Origin: a virus
Strand: one strand, 5' to 3'
DNA length: 62,490 bases
IMG/VR virus record: IMGVR_UViG_3300036760_001531
Location: 1-62,490 of that record
The notes below the pieces were generated by a model. It saw only the letters and a program-made list of their open reading frames with translations. It had not been told where the DNA came from and ran no database searches. This document shows positions 50,772-57,341 of the stretch, in pieces (position 1 is the first letter of the stretch; every line of letters begins with the position of its first letter). A program made the translations under genes and the position numbers.

Positions 50772-52313
50772 CTATTTTGCATCTTCCTTCTCCCTGCCAT
50801 CAAGAGCTTTCCGGAATATCATTTCTTTTATCTCTTGCGACATACCATCCAGGTTCATGCACCAGGCGCGGACGTTTTGCCGGTTCCATTTAAACTTTTC
50901 TCGCTCATGGCCCAGGCTGGGGAAAAGAACCGTCATTTTCCTGAGGGCCTTAAATCCGAGCGACAACCTGGCTTCCATAAAAAGTGCCGAGCCCCTGGCA
51001 TATAATTTCGGCTTCTCGTCTTTGCGTTGTACGATAAAAAAGGCGACGTGATGAGGGATGGACTGATTTGACGAGAAATACATCAAACCCCGGTAGCTTT
51101 CCACATAGGTGTTCAGAAATTCCCGCAGTTCCCCGAGTTGGGTTGATTCCTGCCCCACGTCCTGCTGGATGGACAGCCGGAACATTTGCCTGACGACTTC
51201 ATGCCAAGCGCCGCCCCCCTTTGGTTCAGCGATTTTTTTGGGCACCAGGAGGCCGGCCTGGGCGAATCTTTTTATGAAGAGACGTTGTTCGATGAGATCC
51301 GCCGCCGTGATCATCACGCTGTCGTCTTCGCCCAGGGCAAATTCCAGGACGGAGTCATCGCTCTTGGTGACCCGGATGTCGGTGATGGGCAGGCCCAGAC
51401 GTTCACCTAAGCCCTGTAGGGCGGCCTGGCGCTGTTCTTCCCAGGATAGGTTATTGGGTTCGGATGCCGCCTTCCCTTCTTGCGCCCCGGTTTTGATCCG
51501 TTTTCGAGCCTCCATGCGGGCGGCACTGGAAACTACCTTGCAGAGGTCCTTGTCAGGTAAGGCTTCTTCGTTCCGCAGGTTCCAGGAGCGAAGCATTTCC
51601 AGGACCCGGGGCTCTGGTTCACCCCTGCCCAGGTAGTACCCGGCCAGCCTGATGGCCGTGTTATCACGTTCCCCTTTATCGACTCCCCTGAGGGCCTTAG
51701 TCACCCAATCTTCGTCGGGGGGGAGCAGGTCGCCCTCGGTAATTTCAACCTGGGAGATTTCCAGCTCCAGATGTTCCAGCAACCAGGCGGGAAGAGGCTC
51801 AAGATCGCAATCTTTTAAATCTAGCCCGAAGCACCACTCGTATTGTTCACCGTTGGGATGGATAGAGGGCGGGGCCACGACATAGCCCCCATCACCCTTG
51901 ATGTCGGCACCGGGGATCTTTTTGATCATGTTCTTGATCTTGCCGCCCGGGTGCTTGAAGTAATAATGGAATTTTTGGTGGATATTCCCCTGATCGTCTT
52001 TAAAGGTGGAGGTCTTTACTGTAGGAGTGAGCGGCAGTTTATATCCGTGTTCGGCAAGCCAGGCCTGGAAAACCGGCGGGTCGTCCTCATCCAGAACTAT
52101 TATTCCTGAGACTTTGCCGGTAACGATGGCGATATTTTTCTTCCCATTCTTGAACCAGGACTCTACCTCCTGCGGCGTCGGCCGGCGCTGTTGCCAGATA
52201 GTCCAGTCATCTATGGGCTTCTTCTTCTTAGGTTGAAGGGGGAATAAAGATAGCCCCTTGGCTTGATAAAGGGCAACGAGTTTCTGAAGGGAGGAGGATT
52301 CAGTTTCAGCCAT
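50772..52313 (-). CDS. Bifunctional primase/polymerase-type protein (Prim-Pol)
   Basis: 513 residues from ATG at 52313 (MAETESSSLQ). The archaeo-eukaryotic primase core is clear: GLSLFPLQPKKKKPI, VTGKVSGIIVLDEDD with the DxD metal site (about 75-77), HQKFHYYF, and GDGGYVVAPPS (about 141-150). A PriCT-like region follows (VDKGERDNTAIRLAGYY). No helicase domain is present; helicases are encoded separately at 55.9 and 57.3 kb. Directly beside the TGGCGC cluster, so likely the origin-acting primase. Confidence 0.8.
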   Translation of the reverse strand: MAETESSSLQKLVALYQAKGLSLFPLQPKKKKPIDDWTIWQQRRPTPQEVESWFKNGKKNIAIVTGKVSGIIVLDEDDPPVFQAWLAEHGYKLPLTPTVKTSTFKDDQGNIHQKFHYYFKHPGGKIKNMIKKIPGADIKGDGGYVVAPPSIHPNGEQYEWCFGLDLKDCDLEPLPAWLLEHLELEISQVEITEGDLLPPDEDWVTKALRGVDKGERDNTAIRLAGYYLGRGEPEPRVLEMLRSWNLRNEEALPDKDLCKVVSSAARMEARKRIKTGAQEGKAASEPNNLSWEEQRQAALQGLGERLGLPITDIRVTKSDDSVLEFALGEDDSVMITAADLIEQRLFIKRFAQAGLLVPKKIAEPKGGGAWHEVVRQMFRLSIQQDVGQESTQLGELREFLNTYVESYRGLMYFSSNQSIPHHVAFFIVQRKDEKPKLYARGSALFMEARLSLGFKALRKMTVLFPSLGHEREKFKWNRQNVRAWCMNLDGMSQEIKEMIFRKALDGREKEDAK

Positions 52314-52341
52314 TTTTCCCTTTGTGTGACCAAGGATCACG

Positions 52342-52369
52342 AAAACAGGGCTCCCCGGGGGGAGCCCTG
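52342..52369 (-). terminator. Rho-independent terminator between Zn protein and primase
   Basis: AGGGCTCC-rich stem (AGGGCTCCCC / GGGGAGCCCT) followed on minus strand by TTTT. It lies after the 236-residue gene and before the primase, so the primase is reached by read-through or its own promoter. Confidence 0.75.
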
Positions 52370-52375
52370 ACCGAT

Positions 52376-53086
52376 TTACTTCTCTGTAAAATCGTCTATG
52401 GTCACGGGTACGGGACGGCGCAGGAGGGGCCCCATGGCCCGGGCATAATCCTCCATGGCCTTGGCTTGTGCAGGATCGAGCTTCCCGGCTAGAGAGAAAA
52501 CGGCGGTGCTGTAGGCGATACCGTCGCCGCTCTTGGTTTTCTCCAGGATGATCCGGGTTACCGCGGCCTGATATTTGAGGCTGTTGCCAGCCAGGCGCAG
52601 GAGATAACGAGTGGCGGCTTTGAGAGAGGTGGGCGGCAGATTGACCACCAGGGGGAGCATGGAAGAGGGCCGCAGGACGAACAGACGCTTGATTTGCTTA
52701 CACGCCTGGCCCTTGCCCCGGGAGTCACTGCCGAACTCGGCAAATTTGCAGACCTTACAGATCCCGCCCGGATCGCCGACGCCGGTCACATTGTCCTCGC
52801 TTACACAATCCGGGGGATCGCCTCCGCCGGCGAAATCTCCGACCCAATAGGCCCGACAGTTCTGCACGCCGACAATGACGCCGACGATCTCCGGGATGTT
52901 CTCCTCGCCCTCCAGGGTGGGGACACACCAGGTAACGCCACCACCGGCCGGGATCGAGACACGATCCAGGTCCATGGGGGACAGGGTCTCACCTTCCAGA
53001 TTGCTCTTGAGGGCCTCGATGGCGCCCTGAGCATTCGCCAGTACCATGAAGGTTGCTGTTTCTTTGACTGCCAGTTCTTTCGCCAT
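52376..53086 (-). CDS. Cys-rich phage DNA-associated protein
   Basis: 236 residues. A cluster PPDCVSEDN-TG, GGICKVCKFAEFGSDSRGKGQACKQIKR is a known pattern in phage proteins found with replication genes, and probably binds zinc. The C-terminal part (LPPTSLKAATRYLLRLAG) is helical. By neighbourhood with the primase and nucleotide enzymes, a single-stranded DNA-binding or recombination role is likely but not shown. Confidence 0.65.
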   Translation of the reverse strand: MAKELAVKETATFMVLANAQGAIEALKSNLEGETLSPMDLDRVSIPAGGGVTWCVPTLEGEENIPEIVGVIVGVQNCRAYWVGDFAGGGDPPDCVSEDNVTGVGDPGGICKVCKFAEFGSDSRGKGQACKQIKRLFVLRPSSMLPLVVNLPPTSLKAATRYLLRLAGNSLKYQAAVTRIILEKTKSGDGIAYSTAVFSLAGKLDPAQAKAMEDYARAMGPLLRRPVPVTIDDFTEK

Positions 53087-53114
53087 TGATCTTTGCTCCT
53101 TTATCTTTTATCTT

Positions 53115-53534
53115 TCACGATCTGCTGGATCGTGTGACGCCGACCTTGAATATTTCAGCCACCTTGATGGCTCCGGCTATCTCGGGGGGGATTTCGCCGC
53201 CCGCCGCGTCGATTTCCCGGACATAGGCGGAGAGCCTATTCGCGTTGACGGACTCCTTCACCATGTCGTCGTAGCCGATGGCCCGGAACCCGTTAGCCAG
53301 GTCGGCCTCGTGACCCGGGATACAACTGGCCCGGAGCTCGCGACGGGGGGAGATGGTGAACCTCCCTTCATCGGTTTCGACCTTGAGGCTGGCGATCCCT
53401 TCATCTCCCATGCGCTCAAGCAAAGACCTTTCCATCTCGGCTTGTTCTGTGGTTAATTTCTTGACGGTAGCTTCTGCGTCACGCCTTTGGGCTACCAGGA
53501 CCGCGTAGTTCCGTGCTTCTTCGGATAATGTCAT
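53115..53534 (-). CDS. Hypothetical protein with helical N-terminus
   Basis: 139 residues. The N-terminal half is helical (RRDAEATVKKLTTEQAEMERSLLERMG), then GRFTISPRRELRASC and KESVNANRLSAYVREI. It resembles a widespread phage protein of unknown function near recombination genes. Overlaps the dATP/dGTP diphosphohydrolase-like gene by 4 nt. Confidence 0.65.
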   Translation of the reverse strand: MTLSEEARNYAVLVAQRRDAEATVKKLTTEQAEMERSLLERMGDEGIASLKVETDEGRFTISPRRELRASCIPGHEADLANGFRAIGYDDMVKESVNANRLSAYVREIDAAGGEIPPEIAGAIKVAEIFKVGVTRSSRS

Positions 53535-53848
53535 GTATCCCCCTTCATTGGGCGGTCATCAAACTGCGGTTTTGTGAGACGGAGGTGCAAGATGGCGGCG
53601 GCGTTCCACATGACATGTGCCATGTGGTGCAGCCCACTTTCTGAATCCATATCCTCGCCTGCTGCCCAAGCCCAGGCGTGGCGCTGCAAGGAGGCGAAGA
53701 TTTCCATGAACGGCAACCCCTTTTCCCAATTTCGGTCCGCGTATTTTTTGGCTCCTTCGGTATAGACTGCCGCCAGGGTTTTGATGGCTTCCGGGGAAAC
53801 CAGGTCGTAGCGCAGCTTCCCTTCATTTCGCCGGTCACCCCGCTCCAT
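53531..53848 (-). CDS. dATP/dGTP diphosphohydrolase-like protein (DUF5664)
   Basis: 105 residues matching the pattern NEGKLRYDLVSPEAIKTLA-YTEGAKKYADRNWEKGLPF and SLQRHAWAWAAGEDMDSESGLHHMAHVMWNA. Family members are annotated as dATP/dGTP diphosphohydrolase N-terminal domains, which act on nucleotide pools. The His/Glu/Asp-rich motif HAWAWAAGEDMDSESGLHH is the likely metal site. Not a Z-genome marker by itself; no PurZ is seen. Confidence 0.8.
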   Translation of the reverse strand: MERGDRRNEGKLRYDLVSPEAIKTLAAVYTEGAKKYADRNWEKGLPFMEIFASLQRHAWAWAAGEDMDSESGLHHMAHVMWNAAAILHLRLTKPQFDDRPMKGDT

Positions 53849-54143
53849 TTATTTCCTTTAATTGAGGCGCCGGGGTGAACAATCCGTATTCCAGGGACAG
53901 CTTGGCCCCGTCCATGAAAATTATCTGCCGGGTGGACAGCTTCATAGAGGCATGGGCCAGGCCATGGGTGCGCACCCACCGGGACCCTATCCAGCGAAAC
54001 AGGAACACCCCCACCTCATCCACCAGGAGGCGAATATCCCCTTTTTCCCAGGTGCTCCATCCCTGCCCTTCCCAACCGCAACTATTCAGCAGGGCGACCA
54101 GCTTTTCCCGGGGATTCTTTTCGTATTTTTCGCTGTTGGGCAC
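53835..54143 (-). CDS. Hypothetical protein
   Basis: 102 residues, GTG start within the Cro-like gene's last codons. Contains KLVALLNSCGWEGQGWSTWEKGD and a beta-rich end. No recognised family. Weak ribosome site, so coupling to the upstream gene is likely. Confidence 0.6.
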   Translation of the reverse strand: MPNSEKYEKNPREKLVALLNSCGWEGQGWSTWEKGDIRLLVDEVGVFLFRWIGSRWVRTHGLAHASMKLSTRQIIFMDGAKLSLEYGLFTPAPQLKEINGAG

Positions 54144-54369
54144 GGCAGTTCCGGAAAATATGATGAATTAAATAGGGAATCAAGTCTTTGAGTCCGGGCT
54201 TCAGATCCAGAATGTCGATGGAGTTGCCTTCCTCCTCGAGGAGGTCCACGATCTTCATGGCCATATCGTCCGGCAGCTTGCGCTTGCCGTGGTTCCAGCG
54301 AGAAACCAGGGACTTATCGACCCCTAAGACCGGAGCAAACCTTACCGGAATTTTTAAGATGGGTTTCAT
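54082..54369 (-). CDS. Cro/CI-type HTH regulator (minus side of switch)
   Basis: 95 residues from ATG at 54369. HTH: FAPVLGVDKSLVSRWNHGKRKLPDDMAMKI (about 10-40), the typical Xre/Cro-like fold. A -35 TTGCAA, 17-nt spacer and TACCTT lie before it, with only 7 nt from -10 to ATG and no ribosome site, so the mRNA seems leaderless. Divergent from the CI-like repressor. It likely drives the lytic or immunity decision; which is not settled. Confidence 0.7.
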   Translation of the reverse strand: MKPILKIPVRFAPVLGVDKSLVSRWNHGKRKLPDDMAMKIVDLLEEEGNSIDILDLKPGLKDLIPYLIHHIFRNCRAQQRKIRKESPGKAGRPAE

Positions 54370-54376
54370 AATCTGG

Positions 54377-54405
54377 AAGGTATGACAAGCTGGCAACGAT
54401 TGCAA
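54377..54405 (-). promoter_or_regulatory. Promoter of Cro-like gene (leaderless transcript)
   Basis: TTGCAA, 17 nt, TACCTT; 7 nt to the ATG. Moderate match to sigma70. Confidence 0.45.
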
Positions 54406-54438
54406 GAAGTTTTTATTTCATTAAACACTTTTTTTGAG

Positions 54439-54466
54439 TTGACTTTTTGGCAATGATGACTATAAG
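54439..54466 (+). promoter_or_regulatory. Upstream promoter toward repressor gene
   Basis: TTGACT, 16-nt spacer, TATAAG. Its +1 would be near 54473, just before operator-like repeats at 54466-54520, and it would give a long leader including the GTG at 54551. Confidence 0.6.
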
Positions 54467-54496
54467 ATGATTACTAGGGATTCTCGGAAGCTATTT

Positions 54497-54511
54497 TTAG
54501 GGAATCCCTAA
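54497..54511. promoter_or_regulatory. Operator-like palindrome
   Basis: TTAGGGAATCCCTAA has 7-bp arms and lies between the divergent regulators. Related half-sites TTACTAGGGATTC (54470) and AATTAGGGG (54517) flank it. Likely binding site of one of the two HTH regulators. Confidence 0.6.
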
Positions 54512-54593
54512 TAGCAATTAGGGGGGATAATCATCTAAAATAGGAGGAAGGTGCATCGGCGCCCTCGGAAAAAAATGCTGGAAACTTTAACTT

Positions 54594-54626
54594 CATCAAA
54601 ATCAACATCAAAATCAATCAAATCAA
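54594..54626 (+). repeat. Tandem 12-bp repeats CATCAAAATCAA
   Basis: Two exact copies at 54594-54605 and 54606-54617, then the partial TCAAATCAA. AT-rich, just upstream of the -35 of the repressor promoter; could be a binding site. They encode Ser/Lys in the extended frame. Confidence 0.65.
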
Positions 54627-54635
54627 GGAATTATC

Positions 54636-54666
54636 TTGACAGGAGGTTGACTAATTGGCTTATAAT
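54636..54666 (+). promoter_or_regulatory. Promoter of CI-like repressor (leaderless transcript)
   Basis: Perfect TATAAT at 54661-54666, 7 nt before the ATG at 54674; TTGACA at 54636 gives a rather long 19-nt spacer. Transcription would start at or next to the A of ATG. Confidence 0.6.
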
Positions 54667-54673
54667 TGGCGCT

Positions 54674-55291
54674 ATGATAAACGAGCGCATCCGAGCGTTA
54701 ATGGGGGCGCGGGGCTGGAAGATCAAGGATTTGGCCGACGAAATCGAAAGGATGAGCCCCGCCCAAAAAATTCATCAATCTCAACTCTCCCGGATGCTCG
54801 CCGGCAAACGCCAGTGGCTCATGCCTCACCTGGAAATCGTGGCAAAAGCCCTGCGAGTGCAAGTAGGGGATTTGGCTGACGAAACTGTCGCTATCCCCAT
54901 TGTCGCAGAAATTTCTGCTACCCAAGACTGCCTGTATCCTGATAGTATTGGGGACAGAAATTTGGGGTACTTGCCGCTACCACGTATCATTGCCGAAAAA
55001 AAGGACTGGCCAATGGCAGAAGAGCTTTACGGGATAAGGATTAAGGACGAGAGTTATGCCCCGGTAATCTCCAAAGGGGCGGAACTGATCGTCCAGCGCC
55101 ACGGGGAGAAGAAGGAGGAGGACCTGGTAATCTACTGCGATACGAGCAACAGAATGTACCTTGGCCGCCTATTTTTCCATGAGGGGAACCTTCTGCTCCG
55201 TTCCCTCAATCCCAGCACCCAAAAAGATATGATTTTACCTCGGCGCCTGTTGTCGAACATGGACCGGGTAGTCGCCCAACTTTTCATCTAG
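54674..55291 (+). CDS. CI-like repressor (HTH plus S24/LexA-like C-terminal domain)
   Basis: 205 residues from ATG at 54674. N-terminal Xre-type HTH (INERIRALMGARGWKIKDLADEI...IHQSQLSRMLAGK). C-terminal half resembles S24/LexA: ELYGIRIKDESYAPVISKGAELIV with candidate nucleophile Ser127. The usual Lys general base is not seen (RMYLGRL where LexA-type proteins have V-K-R), so self-cleavage may be lost or altered. No ribosome site; the start is 7 nt from TATAAT. An in-frame GTG at 54551 with AGGAGG could give a 246-residue form. Confidence 0.8.
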   Translation: MINERIRALMGARGWKIKDLADEIERMSPAQKIHQSQLSRMLAGKRQWLMPHLEIVAKALRVQVGDLADETVAIPIVAEISATQDCLYPDSIGDRNLGYLPLPRIIAEKKDWPMAEELYGIRIKDESYAPVISKGAELIVQRHGEKKEEDLVIYCDTSNRMYLGRLFFHEGNLLLRSLNPSTQKDMILPRRLLSNMDRVVAQLFI

Positions 55292-55322
55292 GTATAATTT
55301 CATCTAACCATAGTTTTTAACT

Positions 55323-55370
55323 AAAAAAATCGCCGCGCTTGCAAAAAAAATGCAGCGCGGCGATTTTTTT
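55323..55370. terminator. Strong bidirectional terminator after the repressor
   Basis: AAAAAAATCGCCGCGCT pairs with AGCGCGGCGATTTTTTT through a long GC stem, with A- and T-runs on both sides. Ends the CI-like transcript and blocks transcription in both directions. Confidence 0.9.
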
Positions 55371-55371
55371 A

Positions 55372-55400
55372 TTGACTAAACCTTGACAAAATGGCATAGT
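55372..55400 (+). promoter_or_regulatory. Candidate promoter of early operon 2
   Basis: TTGACT at 55372, 17-nt spacer, CATAGT at 55395, and a second TTGACA at 55383. The gene starts at 55405 or 55411 with no ribosome site, so the leader would be very short. TTGAC...GTCAA also forms a small inverted repeat. Confidence 0.5.
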
Positions 55401-55404
55401 CAAA

Positions 55405-55671
55405 ATGCCTATGGGAACAGTCTATTTAATCCACTTTGACCGCCCTTACCACCACGCCCGGCATTATTTGGGCTACACCGATGATCTACCGGCTCGTTTG
55501 GATCGGCACCTGGCCGGAAACGGCGGACGGCTGCTCCAGGTGGTCCGGGCCGCGGGCATCGGGTACCAGGTGGTACGGACTTGGGACGGGGACCGGGGCC
55601 TGGAACGAAAACTAAAAAGGCAGAAGGGGGCGCCCCGGCTGTGCCCTGTTTGCAAGGGGCAGAAAACGTGA
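55405..55671 (+). CDS. GIY-YIG-type nuclease domain protein
   Basis: 88 residues. Variant GIY-YIG core: GTVYLIHF...ARHYLGYTDDLPARLDRHLAGNG, then GYQVVRTWDGDRGLERKLKRQK. A CPVC at the end may bind zinc. Small stand-alone proteins like this are common in phage; may act as a nicking nuclease in DNA repair or mobility. The second ATG (55411) is an equally possible start. Confidence 0.75.
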   Translation: MPMGTVYLIHFDRPYHHARHYLGYTDDLPARLDRHLAGNGGRLLQVVRAAGIGYQVVRTWDGDRGLERKLKRQKGAPRLCPVCKGQKT

Positions 55672-55787
55672 TCTGGTGGAAATGGTTCAATCGCACCCCC
55701 TGGGGGAACGATCCCACCTTATTGGACATAGTTCTCGACGTCGGCCTGATTCTCTTCATGGCCGCTATTTTGTTGACCTGCTGCTAG
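55668..55787 (+). CDS. 39-residue membrane protein
   Basis: GTG start overlapping the previous stop (GTGA), with AAGGGG upstream. Hydrophobic span about residues 20-38 (IVLDVGLILFMAAILLTC). Function unknown. Confidence 0.55.
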   Translation: MIWWKWFNRTPWGNDPTLLDIVLDVGLILFMAAILLTCC

Positions 55788-55842
55788 TATAAAAAACCGG
55801 GTCCGCCAAGGGGTCGGCCAACCTTGAGGCGGCGCAAGAATG

Positions 55843-55889
55843 AAAAAGACGGCATTCGGGTGCCCGAACACCTGGATGTCGTCTTTTTT
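55843..55889. terminator. Bidirectional terminator before helicase gene
   Basis: A 20-bp stem (with G-T pairs) of AAAAAGACGGCATTCGGGTG and its partner, loop CCCGAA, and T-run on the right. It lies within the open frame upstream of the helicase, so the helicase start must be downstream of it. Confidence 0.8.
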
Positions 55890-55908
55890 ATTGCCCGAGT
55901 GGAGGGCT

Positions 55909-57267
55909 ATGGACCTTTGGTCCCATCAGGTTGAAGCGGTTCGATTCCTTGCTCCTCTCCGGGCCGGTGGTTGCTTCTTTGAAATGGGCTGCGGCAAGAC
56001 CCGCGTGGCTCTGGAACTCCTGCGCCTCTGGGAAACTAACTTCGCCCTGGTGGTGGCGCCCAAGACCGTCCTGCAGGTTTGGGAACGGGAAGCTAAGAAA
56101 CACCTGGACGGTCATTTCTCGGTGACAGTCCTTAATGGCACCCTTCCGGCCCGGACTAAACAGGCCGAACAAGCTATGCGGCGCAAGGGGTCCCTCGTGG
56201 TGGTCAACTACGAGGCGGTTTGGCTGGAGCCCCTGGCGTCCTTGCTCAAGCGCGCTCTCCCTGGAGTGATAATCCTCGATGAGGCCCACCGGATCAAGGC
56301 TCCTGGGGGGAAGTCCTCCCGGTTTTTAAAAGACTTGGGTAAGCTGGCCCGGCACCGCCTGGCGCTTACCGGGACACCCATACCGCATTCCCCCCTAGAT
56401 GCTTATGCCCTGTACCGATTTCTTGAACCCAACATTTTCGGCTACTCTTTCACCCGCTTTCGGGCCAGGTATGCCGTCATGGGGGGCTATGGGGGCCATG
56501 AAGTTAAGGGCTGGCAGAACTTGGAAGAGCTTCACGAAAAGATGTACCGGATAGCCTGCCGGGTGCGCTCTGAGGACGTGCTGGACCTGCCGGAGACCAT
56601 GGATGAGGTTTTAACCTATGAGTTAAGTCCGAAGGCCACCAAGATTTACCGGGACCTGGAGAAACACCTTATCGCCGACATTGAGACGGGCGAGATCACC
56701 GCGGCGAATGCCATGGTCAAGCTACTCCGTCTCCAACAGCTTACCGGCGGCTGGCTGCGGGCCGATGACAGCGACCGCCCCGAGCAGGTGGATAGTGGTA
56801 AGGGTGAACTCCTGAAAGACCTCCTGGATGGCATGACTTCTTCTGATGACCTATGGATAGACGCCACCAAAGAGCAGGTGGTCGTGTTCTGCCGGTTTCA
56901 CCAGGACCTCGACTCAATCCTTGCTGCCTGTAAATCTCTGGGCATCACCTGTGCTGAACTCTCTGGCCGGCGCAGTGAATTGTCCCTCTGGGAAAGTCGG
57001 GACGCCCAGGTCCTGGCGGCGCAGTTGCAGAGCGGGGGTCTGGGGATTGACCTGACCGCGGCCCGGTACTGCATCTTCTACAGCCATGGCTTCTCCCTGG
57101 GCGACTATCAGCAGGCCCGGGCCCGGGTTCACCGGCCCGGACAGAGCCGTAAGGTCACCTATTACCACCTCTGTGCAGCCGGGACGGTGGACGAGAAGGT
57201 TATCAAAGCCCTGGATAACCGGGCTGACTTGGTGAAGTTCGTCATTGACGATCTGAGGGGGAAGTGA
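55909..57267 (+). CDS. SF2 helicase, SNF2-like
   Basis: 452 residues from ATG at 55909, after GGAGGG and the terminator hairpin. Motifs: I GCGKT (Lys30), II DEAH (124-127), III TGTP, VI GLGIDLTAARYCIFYSHGFSLGDYQQARARVHRPGQ. Related to SNF2/DEAD-type phage helicases that act with replication or recombination. It pairs with the SF1 helicase downstream. Confidence 0.85.
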   Translation: MDLWSHQVEAVRFLAPLRAGGCFFEMGCGKTRVALELLRLWETNFALVVAPKTVLQVWEREAKKHLDGHFSVTVLNGTLPARTKQAEQAMRRKGSLVVVNYEAVWLEPLASLLKRALPGVIILDEAHRIKAPGGKSSRFLKDLGKLARHRLALTGTPIPHSPLDAYALYRFLEPNIFGYSFTRFRARYAVMGGYGGHEVKGWQNLEELHEKMYRIACRVRSEDVLDLPETMDEVLTYELSPKATKIYRDLEKHLIADIETGEITAANAMVKLLRLQQLTGGWLRADDSDRPEQVDSGKGELLKDLLDGMTSSDDLWIDATKEQVVVFCRFHQDLDSILAACKSLGITCAELSGRRSELSLWESRDAQVLAAQLQSGGLGIDLTAARYCIFYSHGFSLGDYQQARARVHRPGQSRKVTYYHLCAAGTVDEKVIKALDNRADLVKFVIDDLRGK

Positions 57268-57338
57268 TGGACGAAACTACCTTGCATGAGTTTAACGAAC
57301 AGATCATAAAACATATTTGGCCGAGGCAAGTAGATTAA
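57267..57338 (+). CDS. 23-residue peptide between helicases
   Basis: Starts MDETTLHEFNEQIIKHIWPR within the TGATG stop/start overlap of the SF2 helicase. Too short to classify. Reality depends on coupling alone. Confidence 0.35.
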   Translation: MDETTLHEFNEQIIKHIWPRQVD

Positions 57339-57341
57339 GCA

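Noticed and set aside
53531-53848. Evidence for a base-Z (diaminopurine) genome
   Set aside because: The dATP/dGTP diphosphohydrolase-like family alone is not enough; no PurZ, DatZ or matching polymerase is visible.
55840-55908. Upstream extension of the SF2 helicase ORF (MKKTAFGCPN...)
   Set aside because: It covers a 20-bp terminator hairpin and lacks a ribosome site; the ATG at 55909 has GGAGGG.
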